NCBI GenBank assembly: GCA_002224055.1
Contig: AZLU01000016.1
Location: forward strand, 39,514-103,513
Source: Pezizomycotina sp. ARF18
Lineage: Eukaryota; Ascomycota
DNA length: 64,000 nt
Reading direction: 5' to 3'
Shown here piece after piece: positions 59,515 to 64,000 of this stretch. Numbering within the stretch: position 1 is the stretch's first letter; every line of letters starts with the position of its first letter. A model generated the notes under the pieces. It had not been told where the DNA came from. It saw nothing but the letters and a program-made list of their open reading frames with translations, and did not search any database. The translations under genes and the position numbers were made by a program.

Positions 59515-61473
59515 GTTTGGGAGTGAGGGTTGAGGTGTAGTGCGTGGGTTTTTTGAAGGGGAATGTGGTAGAGAAGTTCCTATGGCGGTGTAAAGCCTGT
59601 GGAATGATGAACGAATGAGGAGCGTGTGACTCAAACTTATATCTCGAGGACGGTGCTGCACTACCGTCACTTCAAAACATTGAAGCTTCATAAGAGCGTA
59701 GCATCGACATGTCAAAACTTTTCTCTTCAAAGTTTTACTATCGTATTTGCCCTAGATCCTCTCGCAAATGCGTAAATTCTTCTAAAACTCCGAGAAACGG
59801 GATTTTCAACTTCACCTGAGAGGTATCATGAGCTGGGGAAAGGCTCCGACAGGGAAGATTTTTCGACTCGGTCGTTTCCTCTAGCCTATGCATTGATGCG
59901 CTCGGGAAACATTCGTTAAAAGGGAAAAGAGCTGTCGGCGGAGATTCCGTCAAGGAGTGCGATATCGAAGATCTTGCAAATCGTCGATCTGACAGAGAGC
60001 TCATGAGTTATTTTAGAACGTTCTAGAAAAACTTTTTTAATGCTGAGACATCTACTAGTATATGTATTCACAAAGTTCTTCATATTTTATGCACTTGTAC
60101 CGTCACTGGCTATGGTTGAAGCCGTAGTTGAACGCAGTAGACACCTCAGCCATACATTCCGTAGAGCTCTTTGGTCCAATCGCGACGCAATCTTTGTAGC
60201 GTTGGCTGAGAGCCTGTAGGATAAGTTTTCACAGCAAAGGGCCGACTTTCAGAAGCTTCAGTGCTCCCATAACTCCCATAAACATCTGATAGATCGTGTA
60301 AATGGTGCACTGACTTTGACGGGAAAACGAGAGAACAATGTAGCATCACCCGGTTTAGCACTATAACTATCCGTATCGCAATACTCGTGCCTATTAAATC
60401 AAATACCAACAGGATTGGATCGCTGAGAAGCCTACGTGTTGAATACTCGAGGGTCGTGCGTATATTCCCTGTCATTTGTAGGGACGGAAAAAGCTACCGG
60501 GAAGCGTAATATGAATTGCGATACCGTGGTCCTGGACACTCGGCCCGGTTTCCTCGTATTCTTAAACCTCCGCAACTTTCGCGACTGCGGGAATATTCAA
60601 ATGTAAGACCTTTTCGACTTTGTACTCGATCAAGTTATGTTCCTGATAAACAGTATGATGGCATCTATTGGAAGCTGAGTAGAGGAGGATGTTGGATCCT
60701 TATTAGGTCCAGGTCAAGACATAAACAACGAACTCTAGGATACCTTGACCAGGTACGAAGTCCAAATGCGACACCGTGACCTATGAATCAGCTCGCGTCG
60801 CTTGCTCATGTTTCTCAAGGTTACCATGTTCTCTGAGTACGGGGCGGCCTCTCTAAGATTATGAACAAAGTTAGGCTTCCGGATCACGGGCGATTCAGTT
60901 CGTTGATTGGCAATCTGTGCCGCGAGATCGTCTTGCGTTTAAAACATAGCGTAGTTCTGCACTTTTGTGATACGTGAAATCGCAATTTACCCGCTGATCG
61001 ACGGCCTGATTGATATCTTCGAGTTTTTATAAGCTTTTAGATAGGTCTGTTGCGTTGATCAGATTCCTACTCTTTCATTTCGAAGTACGTACGATTGCCG
61101 GGATCGAGCTATAGGCGTTGATTATACTTCGATGTGCCTCGTCTAGTCTATCCAGTAAGAGTATCGGGAAGTTGAAACTGAATCAATGCTTAACAAAACT
61201 ATAGAATAACAATCTCTTATTGCGCCTTAAGATGGTTTTAAAAAAAAAAAAAAAAAAAAACACTAAATCGCTGATTATAAACACCTCTCCCAAATTTATA
61301 TATCAAAGAAAGACATACGACGTGAAAAACTGCCATCGGATGAACCGGAAGCTATTATACCCTGAAGACCACAAAGACATCATATCCCCGGACAACTCGT
61401 AACTTCAACACTCGTCGTCTCCGACTCGACCTTCCCCAACTCGACGTTCACCCGTCCTGCTACGATTATCTTA
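59515..61473. other. Intergenic, no gene seen
   Basis: Promoter of the galactose oxidase at its left end. Remaining open frames (59738-60004, 60146-60475, 60516-60779) show no motifs. A21 run at about 61240-61260. Confidence 0.4.
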
Positions 61474-62644
61474 TCAGTACTCGCCAACGTATCGATCACA
61501 AAACTCTTCCTGAGCAACAAACCTGCTAAAGCTAACTGCTGCACCCGTACTACTCCCTAGACTCTTCTGCTTGGATTTGGCGGAGGAGCTCCCCGACGAC
61601 TTCGACGTTTTTCTCCGGATCCCGGACGTCCACGATTGTACCTTTACGGTAACCGGTTTCAGGATGGTTGTGCGCGTATCGCGCGCCATAACGTTAGTAG
61701 AGACGCGGCTATTAATCCGGCGTGCATCTCTACGGCGCGAAGATGGTGATTTGGTCTGCATTCCTGGCTTGAGCGGTCCTGATCCGAGGGTTTTGATAGA
61801 TAAGAATAGGCGGATAAGCGAGGAGGCGACGGTAATCCATCCTAGACAGAAGACGAAAGTAACGGAAACTGGAAACGCCGCATTAGTATGTGACAAAAGG
61901 TTCTTCTATGGGGGATAATGCACACTCTTTTTTGCCATCGACATGTGTAGCGACCATATCGGTATCATGGGCAGCAGCACCGCCCCCAGATCGAATATCG
62001 TCCCGACGACGCAGTTTATCGTCAAGGAGATAAACCCCTGGTGAATGCACTTTGCAAATATCAAAGCAAGCGTGTTGGTGATTATAGAGCGGAATGAACA
62101 GGCTCCCTTCCACTACGAAATCGTCAGCAGCCGTTCCACAAGATTAAAACAAGAGGCACGGCGTTCCATACCGCAACGCATGCTATCATGACTCCCGTTA
62201 TAACCACCATCGTGACATATATCAATTTCCTCCAATGGGAAAAGGGAATATCTCCAGATATAGTAGCGCGACGGACATCCGGAGGCACCAGAACGCAGGG
62301 TAAGTGATAAACGTCGCATCGATCGTGACCTGCGAAAAATGTCCCATTAGCTCAAATTCCCTCAATAAACCTTGGAGAGAAGCGATCTTACCAGCTTAGG
62401 TATATGCTTATCCTGATACTGCCGCAGCGTTAGCAGCACCTCGAACACGTTACATATCTGGATGCCAATCTGCTGTATCACGGCGCAGACGAGGAGATGT
62501 CCGTCCACGGTAACCGCTTGAACTGCTTTACTCGGAAGTACACCCTGAAAGAAACACATATTATAGCGATGAGCTCGAGGTGTTCGTCGTCGCTAGGATC
62601 GTGATTTGGTACTCCGTGGGCCGCGTGGGGAGCTGTGAGGACAT
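61474..62644 (-). CDS. Pth11/SAT4-type seven-helix membrane protein (second copy)
   Basis: Same general family as the gene at 54315. Start MSSQLPTRPTEYQITILATT, then after a probable intron ending ttcag, RVYFRVKQFKRLPWTDI, LVCAVIQQIGIQICNVFEVLLTLRQYQDKHIPKL, a GTAAG donor, VTIDATFITYPAFWCLRMSVALLYLEIFPFSHWRKLIYVTMVVITGVMIACVAVWNAVPL (helices 3 and 4), TNTLALIFAKCIHQGFISLTINCVVGTIFDLGAVLLPMIPIWSLHMSMAKK (helix 5), NAAFPVSVTFVFCLGWITVASSLIRLFLSI (helix 6). A basic Ser-rich tail with SGIRRKTSKSSGSSSAKSK ends at 61474. Order and helix content match rhodopsin-domain proteins; the last helix is unclear. Frame changes near 62500, 62160, 61990 and 61890. Convergence or co-function with the first copy is not shown. 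Confidence 0.72.
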
Positions 62645-63632
62645 CGTAGGTGCAGTGCTCGGTAGACAACCGTGAAGGAAGATTTTTGTCCTCGTTAACG
62701 CCTGGGCATTTTGAACAGAGACAGAAAATCCGGAGCGGACCGTTAGCTTATATACGAATACGAAGGAGTGAGTGTCTAACAATGGCGTGGAAAGCACGAA
62801 TGGATCTCTGGCGTCTGGTCAGATCATGGTAGTCGATCTGATCATGAAATCCAGCCCCACGGGTCGCCTAGCGTTCCCAAACCGATTTTTCGCAACGGCA
62901 AACGGGCATCTGTGTCTAATTCCTCAAGGCCATCATTTCCTCGTTTTAGCAATATACTTTTGCGTAGTTCGCTTTACTATCGCATTTGGGAATCGTTTCT
63001 ATTACGTTCGCCAAATATCGACGCTCATATTCCTTGTGAACAGACGGAACATGATTCGATTTTCATTCCAGCCTTTTTTCAGGGATACGCGGGGGTGGAA
63101 ACCATCAACTCGCTTCTTCTGCCTTGCTTCTCCGCATAATAAAGCACGCAATGCCCGATCTCGTCCTAGCTCTCGCAATTTGAACAGCTGATATTGAGGG
63201 AAGGACCAATAACTTCCGCGCCGTTGTGGGCACCGCAGGCTTGGTTTATGACGCTAATGGGCCGGCAAGCGGCTCTTCGAACCCCACTACAGTTACAATA
63301 CTTGTTTTTAAAACTCGCCAGTGGGGAGTCCGTTGGGACCGGAAGTGCTGTTTTGGTGATCGCTTTCAACCACCTACTAGAACGTCGCCGACGTTGAAGT
63401 GCGAAAACGAAATTCGTAGAGTATGAGAATACAACGTTGACTGCGGACGTTGCGTACCTCGGATCCTTATAGCCAACGCTTTTATGATTCGCAATGTTCA
63501 TCGTTGATCTATTAGTTCTTGCTAAGATAATTCTACCTGCAAGGCAGCTATTTGACAGTTGCCATGGCCAGAAAAACATCAATGTTTATTAAGATTTAAT
63601 TCATTGGATCGTGTTCAAAAAAGCAGCAAACT
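62645..63632. other. Intergenic, no gene seen
   Basis: Upstream of the membrane protein gene. Open frames on both strands (62772-63191, 63166-63582) overlap and lack motifs. It ends with AACTC at 63628-63632, the left target duplication of the solo LTR. Confidence 0.4.
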
Positions 63633-63949
63633 CTGCTAGCTTTGAGCATGCCAAAGAGGTATAACAAATCTACAGGCATCGAGGTAATACTTATATAGCT
63701 AAGAAGCAAGGAACTTTAGCTAGAGATATTAAGTTCTTAGCTAGAGATATTAAGAGATTACGTATATAACGGCGCTTACGCCGTATAAGGTAGAATATAT
63801 ATATATTTATCTAGATTATAGTATCGTTAGTTATTATATATATTATAGTATTATATTATTCCCTTAGTTAGAATAGTTAGTTCTATAGTCAAATCCATAA
63901 GCTCGATTCCCATCCTATATTATTAGGTAACCATACATCTGCGCCAGCA
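63633..63949 (+). repeat. Solo LTR of the copia family
   Basis: 317 bp, TGCTAGCT at the left and CGCCAGCA at the right, matching the LTRs at 5893 and 10389 in inverse orientation. AACTC flanks both sides (63628-63632 and 63950-63954), so it arose by recombination between the LTRs of a full insertion. The middle is AT-rich; both ends keep CpA and TpG. Confidence 0.9.
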
Positions 63950-64000
63950 AACTCCTTTCATGATACAAACAAAGACCAGTAAACTGACGGGCACAAAAAA

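Overview
The window looks like nuclear DNA of a filamentous ascomycete (Pezizomycotina). The evidence is fungal gene families with short GT-AG introns carrying CTAAC-type branch points, a Zn2Cys6 regulator, Pth11/SAT4-like membrane proteins, secreted oxidases, and two transposons damaged by repeat-induced point mutation (RIP: CpA changed to TpA, so 'ca' and 'tg' almost vanish while 'ta' abounds).

Layout. 1-990 holds the 3' part of an RGS protein gene. 1371-2462 is an ankyrin gene. 2832-4266 is a RIP-mutated Tc1/mariner element with 64-65 bp inverted repeats and TA duplications. 5893-10701 is a complete, RIP-mutated Ty1/copia element with 313-bp LTRs and a 5-bp target duplication. 10811-12645 is a multi-zinc-finger gene, and 14176-15660 a second RGS gene in the opposite orientation to the first. 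19188-20046 is a disordered charged protein. 20934-24856 is a large TPR-CHAT gene. 26660-28853 is a secreted VWA7-like gene, facing a Zn2Cys6 regulator at 29371-30966. 33468-36372 is a tyrosinase with a very long serine linker. 39955-43890 is a secreted threonine-rich protein assembled partly from micro-exons. 46427-47491 is a secreted helical protein. 47760-50372 holds a divergent kappa-type GST / HSDL2-like SDR pair, and 51814-52907 an old yellow enzyme. 54315-55885 and 61474-62644 are Pth11/SAT4-type seven-helix proteins on either side of a galactose oxidase (57167-59514). A solo copy of the copia LTR with its own 5-bp duplication lies at 63633-63949.

A general caution: nearly every recognisable gene changes reading frame several times without splice signals. 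Where the family sequence lets the break be placed, it is often a one-base length change in a short C or G run. I therefore think uncorrected sequencing indels are at least as likely as pseudogenes, and I give gene spans from the first to the last recognisable codon. As a set the genes suggest an accessory, secretion-rich region (tyrosinase, galactose oxidase, secreted repeat proteins, surface receptors, a CHAT protein), with transposons concentrated in the first 11 kb.
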